Origin: Akanthomyces muscarius | Lineage: Eukaryota; Ascomycota; Sordariomycetes; Hypocreales; Cordycipitaceae | Assembly: GCF_028009165.1 (NCBI RefSeq) | Contig: NC_079246.1 | Span: 1 to 64,000, forward strand | Length of the DNA stretch: 64,000 nucleotides | Direction of reading: 5' to 3' | Shown: piece after piece, positions 20,739-32,446 of the stretch | Layout of the letters: each line of letters begins with the position of its first letter | Position numbering within the stretch: the first letter of the stretch is position 1 | The notes under the pieces: model-generated | The model's database searches: none | Told to the model about the DNA's origin: nothing | Seen by the model: the letters and a program-made list of their open reading frames with translations, nothing else | Made by a program: the position numbers and the translations under genes

Positions 20739-21781
20739 CTCGTGGGCCGCTATACGCGAAGGGCTCCGGGGAGGACCTGCCACACAGACCCTCATGCCCC
20801 CCCAGCACGTCCAGCGGTCCTTTCAGCGCTCTTCAGCGCCTACAACAGCCGCCCAGCGCTCTTCAGCGCCTACAACAGCCGCCCAGCGCTCTTCAGCGCC
20901 TACAACAGCCGCCCAGCGCCCGTCAGTGCCTACAGCAGCCGCCCGGCGCCCTTCAGTGCCTGCAGCAGCCGCCCGGCGCCCTTCAGAGCCTGCAACAGCC
21001 GCCCAGCGCCCTTCAGAGCCTGTAACAGCCGCCCGGCGCCCTTCAGAGCCTGCAACAGCCGCCCAGCGCCCCACGGGCGCCTCCCGGTATATGCAGCACC
21101 TGTTAGAAGGAACCCAGCGCTCTCCAGCGCCTATAGAAGGCTCCCAGCCACCGGAATCCTCATCCCAGCGCTTCCAGAGGGAATATAGGGCCATGACAGC
21201 CGCCCAGAAGGCCCGGAATAGAGCCGCTAAAGGCCTGCCGGACCTCCCCTCCCCGCCGCCGCCTCTCCGGCGCTCCCAGCGCTGTACAACAGCCTCCCAG
21301 CAGCCACCCCAGCGCTCCCAGCGGTCAACCAGCTCCCCAACCGCCTCCCAGCAGCTCCTAGGCAACTAAGAGCCACTATAACGCCCCTCCACCTACTATA
21401 ACGCCTCTCTACCCACTATAACACCTATACTAACACCCTCTACCAGCTAGAACACACATTCCAGCACCTTCTAGCAGCTAGAACACACACTCTAGCGCCC
21501 TCTATTAGCTTAAACACACACTCTAGCGCCTCAAGCAGCTAGAACACACACTCTAGCGCCTCTATCAGCTAGAACACACGTCCTAGCACCCTCCACAGCT
21601 AGAACACATATTCTAGCACCCTCCCTCCACCTACCCTACACTACCTACCCTATACTACCTACCCTATACTCTCTTTCTTAGGACACTCTCCTCTCTTCTT
21701 CTTTCCTTACTATTACCTTCTATAAATGTATTATTAGAAAATTCCCGAGCGAGCTAGCTTAGATAACTCAATTTACAGTTT
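20739..21781 (+). mobile_element. 5'-truncated copy of the R2-like retroelement
   Basis: Homology to the full element starts abruptly at 20739 (CTCGTGGGCCGCTATACGCG), matching 6075 onward, and runs through the C-terminal coding region, the stop codon and the whole repeat-bearing 3' UTR to the same terminal base. It then abuts CTAACCCTAACCC. Abrupt 5' truncation with an intact 3' end is the hallmark of target-primed reverse transcription. The copy is GC-rich and not obviously RIP-mutated, although it borders an AT-rich block. Confidence 0.9.
20794..21369 (+). pseudogene. C-terminal fragment of retroelement protein
   Basis: 191 codons stay open and align to the last part of the full-length retroelement protein, from MPPQHVQRSFQRSSAP to the final QQLLGN (QQLLGS in the full copy). 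All catalytic domains are missing. The fragment keeps eight decapeptide units; the first three are near-identical (SSAPTTAAQR), suggesting local repeat homogenisation. It is unlikely to be expressed usefully. Openness probably reflects a young insertion. Confidence 0.85.
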
Positions 21782-21800
21782 CTAACCCTAACCCTAAACC
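21782..21800 (-). repeat. Telomeric repeat tract at truncated-copy 3' junction
   Basis: CTAACCCTAACCCTAAACC follows the last element base. Together with the tract at 7131 it shows both insertions ended at the same phase of a CCCTAA repeat. Confidence 0.85.
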
Positions 21801-24800
21801 TTAAGTAATCCTTACTATAAATAATATGCTAGTAATATAAACGATATACTCTTACCGCCCTTAATTAGTGTGATCTAAACTACTAGGCTCTCCCCCTATA
21901 TAATCGCTATAATTACCTTCGCCTACCTAGGATGGAATATCGCTGCCTTACCCTTAATATATACTAATACTATTAATATATCTACTTATTATAATACCTC
22001 TAATTAGTGTAACTATATACTCTACTAGCTACTCTTAAACTTATTATATTACCACTATTACTATATAGCGCCTATTATACCGCTTTATACTATCTATTAC
22101 CTAGACCCTTTCTGCCTAAAATTAAAAAACTAGTATTATTCTTAGCTAACCTTTTAGAACTTCTCCTATATTAACACTATACTGCCTAACCCTTCCTATA
22201 TCTCTTATATATATATTATCCTAATAATATATAATATATACCCACTCTATAAATTAATAGGCTTACTTATATTATTAATCCTATCTTTATCCTTACTATC
22301 CTTACCCTAGTATAATAGGTTATACTTTATACCTAAATACTAGTTAGATATTATAATAGTAATCTACTACTAACTATTTATACTTAATTAGTATCCTAAT
22401 AACTACTTACTATATTATTAGATAATCTAGTATATATAGTTAGATAACTACTTACTCTTATAGAACCCTTATATCACTTCTCTATTAACTACACCTAATA
22501 CTCCCCTCTCCTTATTTATCTCCCCTTTTACTACCTACTTTATACCTTAAATAGATAATATAACCTCCTAATTTACTATATAGTTAATTATATTATATAA
22601 TATAGTCTTATTTACTTATAAATACGCGCTATAAAATGTCAACCTTTTAATTAATCCCTATATACTTTATTAAAATAGTAATACTAACTATATATACTAA
22701 ACTAATAACTCGCCTACTTTAAGTGGTAAAAAATAGTAGATAATCTTAACCTAATCTATCTATTAGAAATTCTTATAGTACGCTATTATAAAATATATCT
22801 ACCTATAGCTTATAAATATATTATAGGCCCCCCTATTAGCTATATTCTCTATTTATATAGTTAATATCTTTATAGCGCGTACTAGCTATCCGCCTACTAT
22901 ATATATTAATATTAATAACTTTTTATAGAACTAGTTAACTAACTAGCTATATTCCCTTACTTTCTTTTCCTAATATAGGTATAGGGTGTACTAGCTAGGC
23001 ATACTATTAGGGGTATTTTAATTTAGCTAGATTAAATAGGCACTTAATAGGGCACTTAATTAGGCCTAATTAAAATGCCTTATAGATTAGTTAGTATTTC
23101 GATTTAACTAGATTAAATAGGCACTTAATTAGGCCTGATTGAAATACCTTATAGATAGGTTAACTAACCCTCCTTACTATAACTATGCCTTCTACTATTA
23201 GGCGTATCGTGCTAACTGCCACTTAATATACCCCTTACTTTATACAATCTATAGTGTATTCTAGTTATCTTTAATAAATAAATATTTAATACTATTATTA
23301 CTATTATTATTATATATATTATCCTATATAATAATAGGCAACTCGCCTACCCCCCCCTTACTATATATAGTTAACTCACTTATAATACTATATATCTCTT
23401 ATAATATAGTATATATAAATCCGCTTAATTCTATTATAGTGAATTAGATCTATTAGAATATCACCTAGTTACTAATCTAATTAATTATAGCCCCTACTAT
23501 AGTTATAAACTAAATCTTTATCCTATATATCTATATCTCTAATATCTAATCTATTAGTGTTAGGAACTTATTAGCCTCCTTTCTAGTCTATATTATAAAC
23601 TAGTAGATATACTACTAGGTATAGGCGAATATAGACGTCCTTATCTACTATATATTAGCTTCTTTAATCCCTTTCTTATCTATAATCACTTAGATCTCCG
23701 CCTACCTCTCTATATATACACTATATAATACTATAATACACACTATCTTAATTAATACTAATAATATTAGTGTATAATTTAATATATTCTACTACCTACT
23801 ATCCTCCTAGACGCCTATTATAGCTAATATACTAATTAATATACTATTATATTAGTAGTCACCTAATAAATAGTCTAATATAGTAATAATAAAATATATA
23901 TACCTATTATAATATATCTCCTAGCCTTTTTTAATCTACACACCTATATCTATACTACTATAGCTACTCTTATAGCTACTATCCTTATTATTATTACTAC
24001 TATTAGCCCACTATTTATATTCTTCCTTATCTATTTTAGTGGCTTAGTATGCCTTTATAGCCTAATATTATATATATATCTTAATAAACCCTTTCTAATA
24101 CTAGCTCTATATATCTATTATAGTATATAGTGGCTAGTCCTTATATAGTTACTACTTAGTATAGTAAATAATATATATTATCTTACTTATTATGCCTTTA
24201 TATTACGCCTATAAATCCACCTCTATTTATAACTTAAATAGCTATTTAGCCTATATAGATACCTTATATTAGTTAATCTTAAATATAGTAGGTAACTTAA
24301 TATAGTATAAATAGTATATCTTATATACCTCCTCTAACACTTAATTATATTACTCTATTATATATTATAATAATATCTTATCCTTATTTAGGTTTTTAGT
24401 AAACTATTATAACTCCTCTACTTATAACCCCTTTAAATACTAGGTCTAACTAATACGCTATAACTATAAACTAGTAGTGTTCTTAGTGTCTAACTCCTCT
24501 ATATACCGTATAGTCTAGCTGTCTTTAAAACACTACTCCTATATATTATCCTATATATCTAATTTAGCTACTATAGTAGCTATATAATTATAGCCCTCCT
24601 TATTCTTTAAATAGTTAATTAATTAGTTTAAAATAATACTACTTTTTACCTCACCTATAGCTTATACCTTAAACTAACTACTAGTAGTATAGTTATAAAA
24701 TAATTACTAATACTATACCCTACTAGTCTATAATAATAAATATAGTTATTACTTCTTAGCCTTAATATTACTACCCTTCTTCTAATTATTAACCTAACTA

Positions 24801-26440
24801 TACTACTTATAGTAATATACTTATATATATATAATCTATTAAATTACTTTACTATATACCCTATATTATAACCTATTAGGGGTAGGCGGCTTAATATATA
24901 GAATAGCTATCTTATTATATAGTAATAGATAATTCTATAATTCGCCCTAACTTTTAATTAATTAGGGAATTTTTTAGACTTCTTAAATAATATCCTTTTA
25001 CTTACTTACTAGTATAAATAGGTATTATTTATATAAATATATATATAATTTATTCTAAATAACTAGCTATTAGTATTTATAATAAAATATAAATAGGAAC
25101 TCTAGATTATATATAAATAGCTCTATACTAGGTTAGATAATATTAGGCTATTTAACCCTAAATATATAAACTAGCAGTATTAACGCTAGGCTTCCTCTAC
25201 TTACTCCTATACCTAGCTACTCTAGTAGGTCCCACTTCTTGCCTAAATAGGCTTTTACTAGTAAACTTTAGTTACCTATCTAGTATATAAATAATATTAT
25301 CTAATTCTACTATAATTTCTATACTATATACTATAACCCTATTACTATATTATGGCTTTTTATAGTATTTTACTAGCCTCTATTATAAAAACCCCTTTAA
25401 CTATATCTACACCCCTTTTTTAACTATATCTACTCACCCTGTTTTTTATAGGTCTAAATTTTTAGTGTACGTTTTAACCACGTATACTACCTATAGTCGT
25501 CGTATTAGTGATAGTAATAGTGATAGTGATAGTTTATCGCTATATAAGTGATAGACTTTAAAGTTATAAATAAGCTAATTAGTAAGTACTAATAGGCTAA
25601 AAAAATAAGACTATAAACTAAAAGATCTTTTTTTATATAAAATATAAGAGATTTAAAATAGTAAATAGATATAAATAGTTAAGTAAAGGATAAAATATAG
25701 ACTTATAGTTATTATAAAATAAGGGTTAAAATATATAGTTAGTAATATAGTATATATAGTTAGACTAGATATAATATATATACTTATATTATAGATATAG
25801 AAACTAATAAGGAAGAGGATTCTAATTAGTTTTAGATATTTTTTAATAGTATAGTTAAACTATTTATAATTAAAGGTTAATAGGTTAGTAGAGGTATATT
25901 ACTCACTTATTTACACTACTTACTTATTAACTATATTATATAAAAAAATACTAATAATAATTTTAATAAGTTAAATAATGAAAATAAAAAGTTATATTAA
26001 ACTAATTTTTTAAATAAGTTTTAAAATACTTATAAAGTTATAAAAAATATTAACTTATTTATATAAAAGTTTAACAAAATAATTTTAAAGTTATTTTATA
26101 TTATATTCTTTTTAAAGAATAATTAATTAAATTAATTAAATTAAATAAAGTAAATTTAAATCTTATTATTATATTACTATTTTACTAAAATTATATTAAT
26201 AATATAATTAGCACTTTTATTATAGTACTAATAAAGTAAGCTATATTAATAAAACTAAAACTAAAACTATTATAGGGCTAGAGTTAGGTATCTACCCTTC
26301 AGCCTGATTTGCAAACTCAGGACACGTAAGCCCTCCACTAGAGCGGAGTATAGTGTTGCGCTATATCGCGAAAATATTTTTTGATTTAGCCGTCCTAAAA
26401 GATTACAATCTATCAGCAACCCTTTTATCTGGAGAATATT
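21801..26440. other. AT-rich, RIP-like block of decayed repeats
   Basis: About 4.6 kb of very AT-rich DNA dominated by TA, TAG and TAT, with no long frames. On the minus strand around 24,560-23,800 codon-like runs remain in which TAG/TAA occur where CAG/CAA (Gln) would be expected, suggesting a RIP-destroyed retrotransposon coding region (gag-like, low certainty). A 60-bp motif (TAGATTAAATAGGCACTTAAT) recurs near 23,030 and 23,110. At 25,560-25,940 the sequence matches, in reverse, parts of the transposon block at 41.8-42.0 and 47.6-47.8 kb, including the inverted-repeat end TAATATAGTTAATAAGT. No functional gene seen. Confidence 0.7.
25560..25940 (-). mobile_element. Fragment of the TIR element family seen at 41-49 kb
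   Basis: Read on the minus strand, 25,940-25,560 starts with TAATATAGTTAATAAGTAAGTAG and continues with sequence matching 41,887-41,985 and then 47,590-47,760. In the 41-49 kb block these two parts are separated by 5.6 kb, whereas here they are adjacent. This copy therefore looks like the uninterrupted version and supports a nested insertion in the other locus. It is RIP-like and non-coding. Confidence 0.65.
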
Positions 26441-26475
26441 ATCAGCCTAAGTAAAAGCAAACGCTATTCAAAATA

Positions 26476-27783
26476 ATGACCCCAGCCGAGACTGTGCCGG
26501 CGTCGCTGTTACGCCTGCCATGGGAGATTCGCAGCGTCATCCTCATTGACGCCTTGGAGTTCCAGCTGCGACGCGAGCCCATCTTTGATAGGAAGTTTAT
26601 GCGGAGCCGCGTTCGCTTAGGGAATCTTTTCGATGAGAGACATCCTAAAGCCACCAATATCTACATTGAAAAACCCGGGACTTGGCCGCTAGCTCTGTCA
26701 GCCAGGGCCTTACAGGCAACAAACCGGCAGCTGCGCGACGAGGTCACTCTTCTAATCAACGAGACGTTCAAGACGGGCAAGGCAAGGGCTGCATTTATCC
26801 TTGACATGATGATCGTCAAAGATATAGGCGTGTTCCCTACGTGGCTGTGTTTCCCATACAAGACGAAGCGCATACTCAGCCTGCGCGTGAATCTGCGCAT
26901 TATACGACCCGACCCGACGGCCGTGCCCGTAGAATGGGCTGAGCTGGCGCGCTATCCAGCAAATATTCATCCCCGCTGGGGCGAGCTCAAGCCGTCCACC
27001 TTTTGGAACTTCTTTGCTGTCCTGGCCTTGATATCGCTGAGCCGCCTCCGTTATGAACCAGCGGTTGATGAGACAGGCATCAAACCTGCAGCGGCACCGA
27101 CAAACAAGCACATGACCAGAGTGTTGGATGCCTACCTCGTACCAATGGAAGCGACGCCGTACGTTGTGGACCAGTTGCATCTCGACTTTAAGCCGACCGA
27201 GTACAGACCAGACGGAAGACCTATTGTTCCCGGCTTGGAAGACAAGTCAAGAAACGGCCCCTTCTACAAGCAAGGGTATATGCAGTTCGGCCGCGAAGTG
27301 TTCCATGACGATACTGATTATTCCGATTCTTGGGAAACTCATGAGCTTAATTTGAAAGAGAAAGCGGCAGGGCGGGTTGCAAGCGGCCAACTACTACATC
27401 ACGTCTGGGAGTGCATTCCGAGAATTACAGACTACAAAGAGGAGGAAGATGAGCTTGCTTTGTACCAGTACGCGTTGGCGAATAGCGTAGGCGAGGTGAC
27501 GTACTCTCCGCCCGTCGGGCCTCCGCCCGTTGTGAATACCATGTACATGATGTACAAGAATACGGAGAGTTGGATTTCATCGTACGAGTGCGACGGCGAC
27601 TGGCGGACAATGAACATCTCCAAGGCAATTGCCAAGGAGGAGGCGAGCGAAGACCCGGCTCGGGGCTACATAGCGATACTGCAGCTGGCGAAGCGGAGGA
27701 GAGCCCTGGGGTGGCAGGCTCAGTTTGACTTGGAGTACGAAACGTTTGAAAAAGCCAGGCGGGAAAAGGACAAGCAGCCGTGA
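26476..27783 (+). CDS. Uncharacterised fungal protein with F-box/2EXR-like N terminus
   Basis: Single exon, 435 aa, ATG at 26476. It starts just after the AT-rich block. Near the N terminus LLRLPWEIRSVIL matches the LPxEIRxxIL pattern of many fungal F-box-like or 2EXR-type proteins of unknown role. The rest carries no motif I can name; the C-terminal third is charged (EEEDELALYQYALANS, and the tail EKARREKDKQP). No signal peptide or membrane segment. Codon use and base composition differ sharply from the flank, so it is a real gene. Function is not assignable; a role as a ubiquitin-ligase adaptor would be guesswork. Confidence 0.8.
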   Translation: MTPAETVPASLLRLPWEIRSVILIDALEFQLRREPIFDRKFMRSRVRLGNLFDERHPKATNIYIEKPGTWPLALSARALQATNRQLRDEVTLLINETFKTGKARAAFILDMMIVKDIGVFPTWLCFPYKTKRILSLRVNLRIIRPDPTAVPVEWAELARYPANIHPRWGELKPSTFWNFFAVLALISLSRLRYEPAVDETGIKPAAAPTNKHMTRVLDAYLVPMEATPYVVDQLHLDFKPTEYRPDGRPIVPGLEDKSRNGPFYKQGYMQFGREVFHDDTDYSDSWETHELNLKEKAAGRVASGQLLHHVWECIPRITDYKEEEDELALYQYALANSVGEVTYSPPVGPPPVVNTMYMMYKNTESWISSYECDGDWRTMNISKAIAKEEASEDPARGYIAILQLAKRRRALGWQAQFDLEYETFEKARREKDKQP

Positions 27784-27936
27784 GTGTACTACTGTGAGAA
27801 ACTAGCGTTTTGCGGCGGAGAGTGTAGTGTGCACAAATACGAACAACTCTAAAATTAACTGAAAAGTAAATAAAATTGAATAACACAAATTACACTATAG
27901 ACTTGACGCAAATTAAATCTGGCATGATTCCGTTCT

Positions 27937-30900
27937 TTACTTGGAGCACGTCTTGCCTAAAAAGTCCTGCATCTTATCGTCGAGCTGCTTGATCGTCTTG
28001 CCCGATTTTTTAATTAGCGCGGCATCCATGCCGCGCCTGGCCGCCGCGGCATCTTTGTAGCCCTTGCTTGTTTTGAGAAAGGCGGCGTCGGTGACGATAC
28101 CGATGATGTCCATAAAGGCGTTTTCCGGGTGCTCAATCATGTCTTTGATGCCGAGGGCCGTGTTGCCGAGAAATCCGAGCCCCGTGGCCATACCCTTAAA
28201 GAAAAGGAGCTCGGGCGTGAACTCGTCAATGAAGGGTATAAACATGAAGACGATGCCGAGGATCTCCTCGATGAAGGCGTCGTGCTTTTGTTTGCGAATC
28301 CTCTGGCCCATCGCCTTGGCCGTCTTCATCGACTCGATCGACTGCGCCATCATGAAGACGGGCAGACTCAGCGCCTGGCCAATGTCGCTGATGCTGCCGT
28401 TGTACTCGCCCAGCCCCAACTGGAATTGACGCGCACGCAGCTGGTTGTCCAGGTCGTACATCTTGGGCTTCGAGTTGACGATGACTGTCTTGGGGTTGGG
28501 CACGTCAAAAGTGGACTTAGCGCCAGGGAAAGAGAAGCGGCGCTCGCCAACGTGGCCGCAGCGCTTCTGCAGCTTGTGCTTGTGCGTACTTGCCTCGTCG
28601 CCGTCAGGTTTATGGCCATCTCCACCTGAAGCTGAAGCGATGTCACGACGCTTATTGGGGTTGCCTATTCCGTTTCCGGGATGGAATCCTCCGGCGCCGC
28701 CGGCGCCACCGATGCACCCGTTGCCGCCAAAGTCGTGGTCCACAAACGTGACCCAGTCCTTGGGGATACTATATGTCTTGTTGAGCTCATCGTAGAAGCC
28801 GTTGGCATCACGTAGCGTGTACTTCATGTCAAATGTGTCGTAAAAGGATAGGTCCAGGAAGCTAAAGGGACACTGCTTGGTCGTGTCTTGCCCATCCAGT
28901 GTGATGGTGCAGTCAAAGTACTTGTTGCCCGGGCCGCCTGTGTCGTCTCTGGTCGCAGGCTGAGAAACAAACTTTTGGATGACCGCGTCGGTCGAGTCGC
29001 GGAAGGCCCCGGCGTAGTCGTCCCAGACATCGTCATAACCCTTGTTGGCGTCGTCATACGCGGCCAGGGACGTTTCGAGACTGTTGGCCAGCGTAGGAAC
29101 GACGTAGTATGCCGCGCACTCGTCCGGGAAGGAGCCCTGCGCTGCGACCAAAGCTTCCATGTCATCAAAGTCCTTTGTGAGATCGCAAATAGGTTGGCCG
29201 GTGCAGCCGGGCGTCTCGTCGTCGCAGACGATAACGTTGCGGGCGCTCGCGTCCCCCCAGACCGCCAAAGCGCTCCAGAAGGGATGGGCGTTAGCCTGTG
29301 TGTTAGGCTTGGCCTCCTCGATAGCGCCATCAGCGTCGCTAATCATCTCGACAGCGCCAATCGTTACTAGGTTAAAGATCCAAAGCCCGCCGTTATCGCC
29401 TTGGTTAAAGATAAGCCGCTGCTGGCAGTCTTGCGCGTCGACACAGACAGACTGGTCGTAGGCGTCAAACCACGAGTACAGGCCGGCGCCAGCGACAGTG
29501 ACGTTGCTGACTTGGTTGAACATGACAGCCCACGAGAAGTCACACTGCAACGCGCTTCCCCCGCAGCTTTCGGCAAACGTCGGATCATTATTGAAGACGC
29601 CGAGCGAGTCCTTAAAGGGCCCTGGCGATGAGGATGAATCTGTGTACTGAAAGTAGGGCGACTCGGTCTGGATCATGCCAGCAAAGACGCTCGATGTGTT
29701 GAAGAAGTTATACTGGTATAGCATGCTATGCTCTGATGCCGTTCCGTACAGCCATGTAGGGCCGACGGCAGCCTCGATTAGGAAGCCGCGGGCGACGGCG
29801 ACGGTCACCATTGTGTTCTGTGGGTCATCGAGGTCGTGGTCGGCAACCCAGCCCCAGATATTCTCAAAGTAGCCATTGGCCTTAGGCGTAACGTGTAGTA
29901 GCATCGATGCAGCCACGCACGCAGAAGGAATGGTAGTGACCTTAGGGCAGTCTGCCAAAGAAAGTTCTGCGCCAAACAACGTTATACACCGGTCCATAAC
30001 ATATATATATATATAAAGAAAAAGAAAAATAATAACTTACTTGAACCATATGCTCCGCCAACACGAAAGTGCGCATCAAACATGCCTACAGAACCCTGGT
30101 CATTAGCAGCCACATTCCACTCCATGAGAACAAGGCCTGGGAGAGACCCAATCGACGTGAAAAGCATGTCGGAAATCTCTACAGTCCCGCGGTCGCCAGC
30201 GTTGCCAACCTTGACCATAGGCTGTGGCTTCTTTATATCATTAAAGAAGGAACCCTTAGCTACAATCTGCGACCATACTTCACCAGTGATAAGCGCGTAG
30301 GCGGGGACGTTAATAGTACCCGTGACAATGTAGGAGCCGGCAGGGAAGTAGATTAGCTTTTTGGCCGAGGCCATGCCCATGACGGTGTTGATAGCGACCG
30401 TATCATCAGTGACGCCGTCGCCCTTGGCGCCATGGTCCTTGACGTTGATTATGTCGCCGAGGCCCATGTCCTCGTACTGCGGACGCTTCTTGATAAAGTA
30501 GGGCTTCCTGACGTACATGGTCGCAAACTGGTTGAGGAGGTTTTGGGACGGGGCATCCACGTCGACACTGCCAAGCCGTCATATTAGCCTCATCTTTGCC
30601 TACCATTGGCTGGGGGCTGGCATTAATTTTCTGGCGCAAAGAGCTCCAGATTTCGTCCTACATACCTGTAGTTGCCCATTGCCTGGCCGCCAATCTTGAC
30701 GTTGCCGACTACGACGTGGTCAATGTTGTCTCCGGGCGGAAGCTGCACAGCAGAGCCGTCGGTGGCGCTGATCATGGTGTCTACCTGCGCCATGTGGATG
30801 TTATCGAGCTGGATGATGGTCGACTCCTTGATATCTTTTTTGAGCAGACTTGTCTTGATGCCCGTCTTTGTCTGAAACAGCGAGTCCATGACGTAGATGG

Positions 30901-32446
30901 AGCCCGTAGGCGTTGTGGAGGCGCCGTCTGGCTCCGGGCTGAGCAGACTGAAGCCGGTGGGCGCCCCCGAGAGGTAGAGCCCATACCAGGTCCAGCCCCA
31001 GTCCCAAATGAGGGCGATGCAGCTGTCCGTCTGCCCAGATATCTCAAAATCGCGCACTGTGTACTGCTGGTTACCGCCGTCTGTGCATTTTGCACCTGTT
31101 AGTCTTCTTTTTTCACCATAGCTGGCACCATACGAGTCTTGTTCACCACAACTCGGACTATGCAAGAAAAGAAGAAGGAATTGTCACTTACAGATGCCGT
31201 ATTTGCCGCCACTGATAAAGACGTCGGACATGAAGCCACCGCTGCCGTTCTCGGTAAACAGGCCCATCTGCGTGCTGCCCGCGTCAGAGGAGGCGTAGAT
31301 GTGAACGTTAGTCATGGACGTGGCCTGGGCAACCTGCCAGTGGAACGCGGCCGCCTTATCTGTCGCCGTCTGCCTGATGTCGACGATAAGGTTGCGCACC
31401 TGGCGGTAAAAGTTGGACTGCTCAATGTACCATTCGCCACCGCTCTGGTTAGGGATGTAGACGTCGCTCTGGATGGCACCAAGCCCGACAAAGTCCTTGC
31501 TGGTAATGATCTTGGGCACATCGTTGGGCTACAAGATGAAAAACAGAACGTTAGCCTCGGATGCTGTAGACAGACGAATATATACACGCTTTGCGTATCA
31601 GTTGGTTAGGTTACACACGTTTCCGACGAGCTGAGAGTAGTACATGGCATTGATGGGCGTAGAAATGAGATACTTTCCTGGCGGGAAGTAAATGAGGGTG
31701 CCCTTGACGGATGACGAGAGGCAGCCCTCGCCGCAGTTGCCACCGTAAGAAATAGCAGCATTGATGGCCTCGGTATCGTCGTGGACGCCATCTCCCTTTG
31801 CGCCACCGGCAAAAATGGGATCCGTCACGTCGCGAAACACCGGCCACGTGCTGTTGGATCCCATAGGCGCCAAGCCGGTGTGCTTAATGTCCTGCAGCCA
31901 GTACGGCGTCGAGACGCGCGCCTTCAAGCTATTGCTGCTACTGCTGCTGCCCGCTTGCGGCTTGGACTTGAGGTACTTGGGCTGTGGGTAGTCGAGCCCC
32001 GTCTTGTTGGCGTTGAGCTTGGCCTGGTGTTCGGCGACGAGAGCAGCGGCCTTGCGCAGGGCGGGCGTCAGCGTCGGGGCGGGCGGGCCAGCGCTGGCTG
32101 CTCGCTTACCGCGCGCTGCTTGTGCAGCTGGCGAGTCCCTAGATATTTCCTCGTTGCGCTTAGGGTTAGCGACACGGTGTGCATTGTAGTCGCCCTGCTG
32201 CTTAGAGGCGTCTTGGACCAGCTTGAGGGCTTCGGCCAGGCCTGCTGCGTCTTGTGCTGTAGAGTTAAGACCGCGGGGCCAGACAGCTCTGGACTGGAAA
32301 TCAGCGGCAGAATGGGAGCTGTCGAAGCTATTGGAGTCAGGGCAGGATACGGAAGCGCCGTGGCTTGAGGATGTTGTCGCTGCCGTGACTTGGGCCAGGC
32401 TGGCAAGAGAGAGGCAAAGAAGCCATGCTCCCGCTGCAGCAACCAT
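27937..32446 (-). CDS. Secreted GH55 beta-1,3-glucanase fused to a killer-toxin-like chitinase tail
   Basis: Five-exon model, 1,378 aa: 32446-31619, 31528-31192, 31080-30666, 30567-30041, 29966-27937. All phases agree; three donors are GTAAGT/GTATGT type. Signal peptide: MVAAAGAWLLCLSLASLAQV. Two right-handed beta-helix halves typical of GH55 each open with GAKGDG-V-DDT (about 220 and 565). YFPPGKYLIS and YFPAGSYIV follow. GH55 enzymes cleave beta-1,3-glucan, a fungal cell-wall polymer. GH55 proteins I know are about 750-1,000 aa. Here about 400 extra residues follow (ICDLTKDFDD near 962, GNKYFDC near 1050, VPNPKTVIV near 1191, hydrophobic FMFIPFIDEF near 1276) that resemble, from memory, the tail of LysM/GH18 killer-toxin-like chitinases. 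Dibasic sites (NKRRD about 1141, QKRC about 1170) could be Kex2-type cleavage points. The family match is strong; the tail role is inference. Confidence 0.85.

Noticed and set aside
26285..26365. tRNA-Cys-like sequence (CCTGATTTGCAAACTCAGG)
   Set aside because: An anticodon-like stem with GCA can be drawn, but it has a mismatch next to the loop, and no T arm with GGTTCGA or acceptor stem can be found. At most a tRNA-derived relic.
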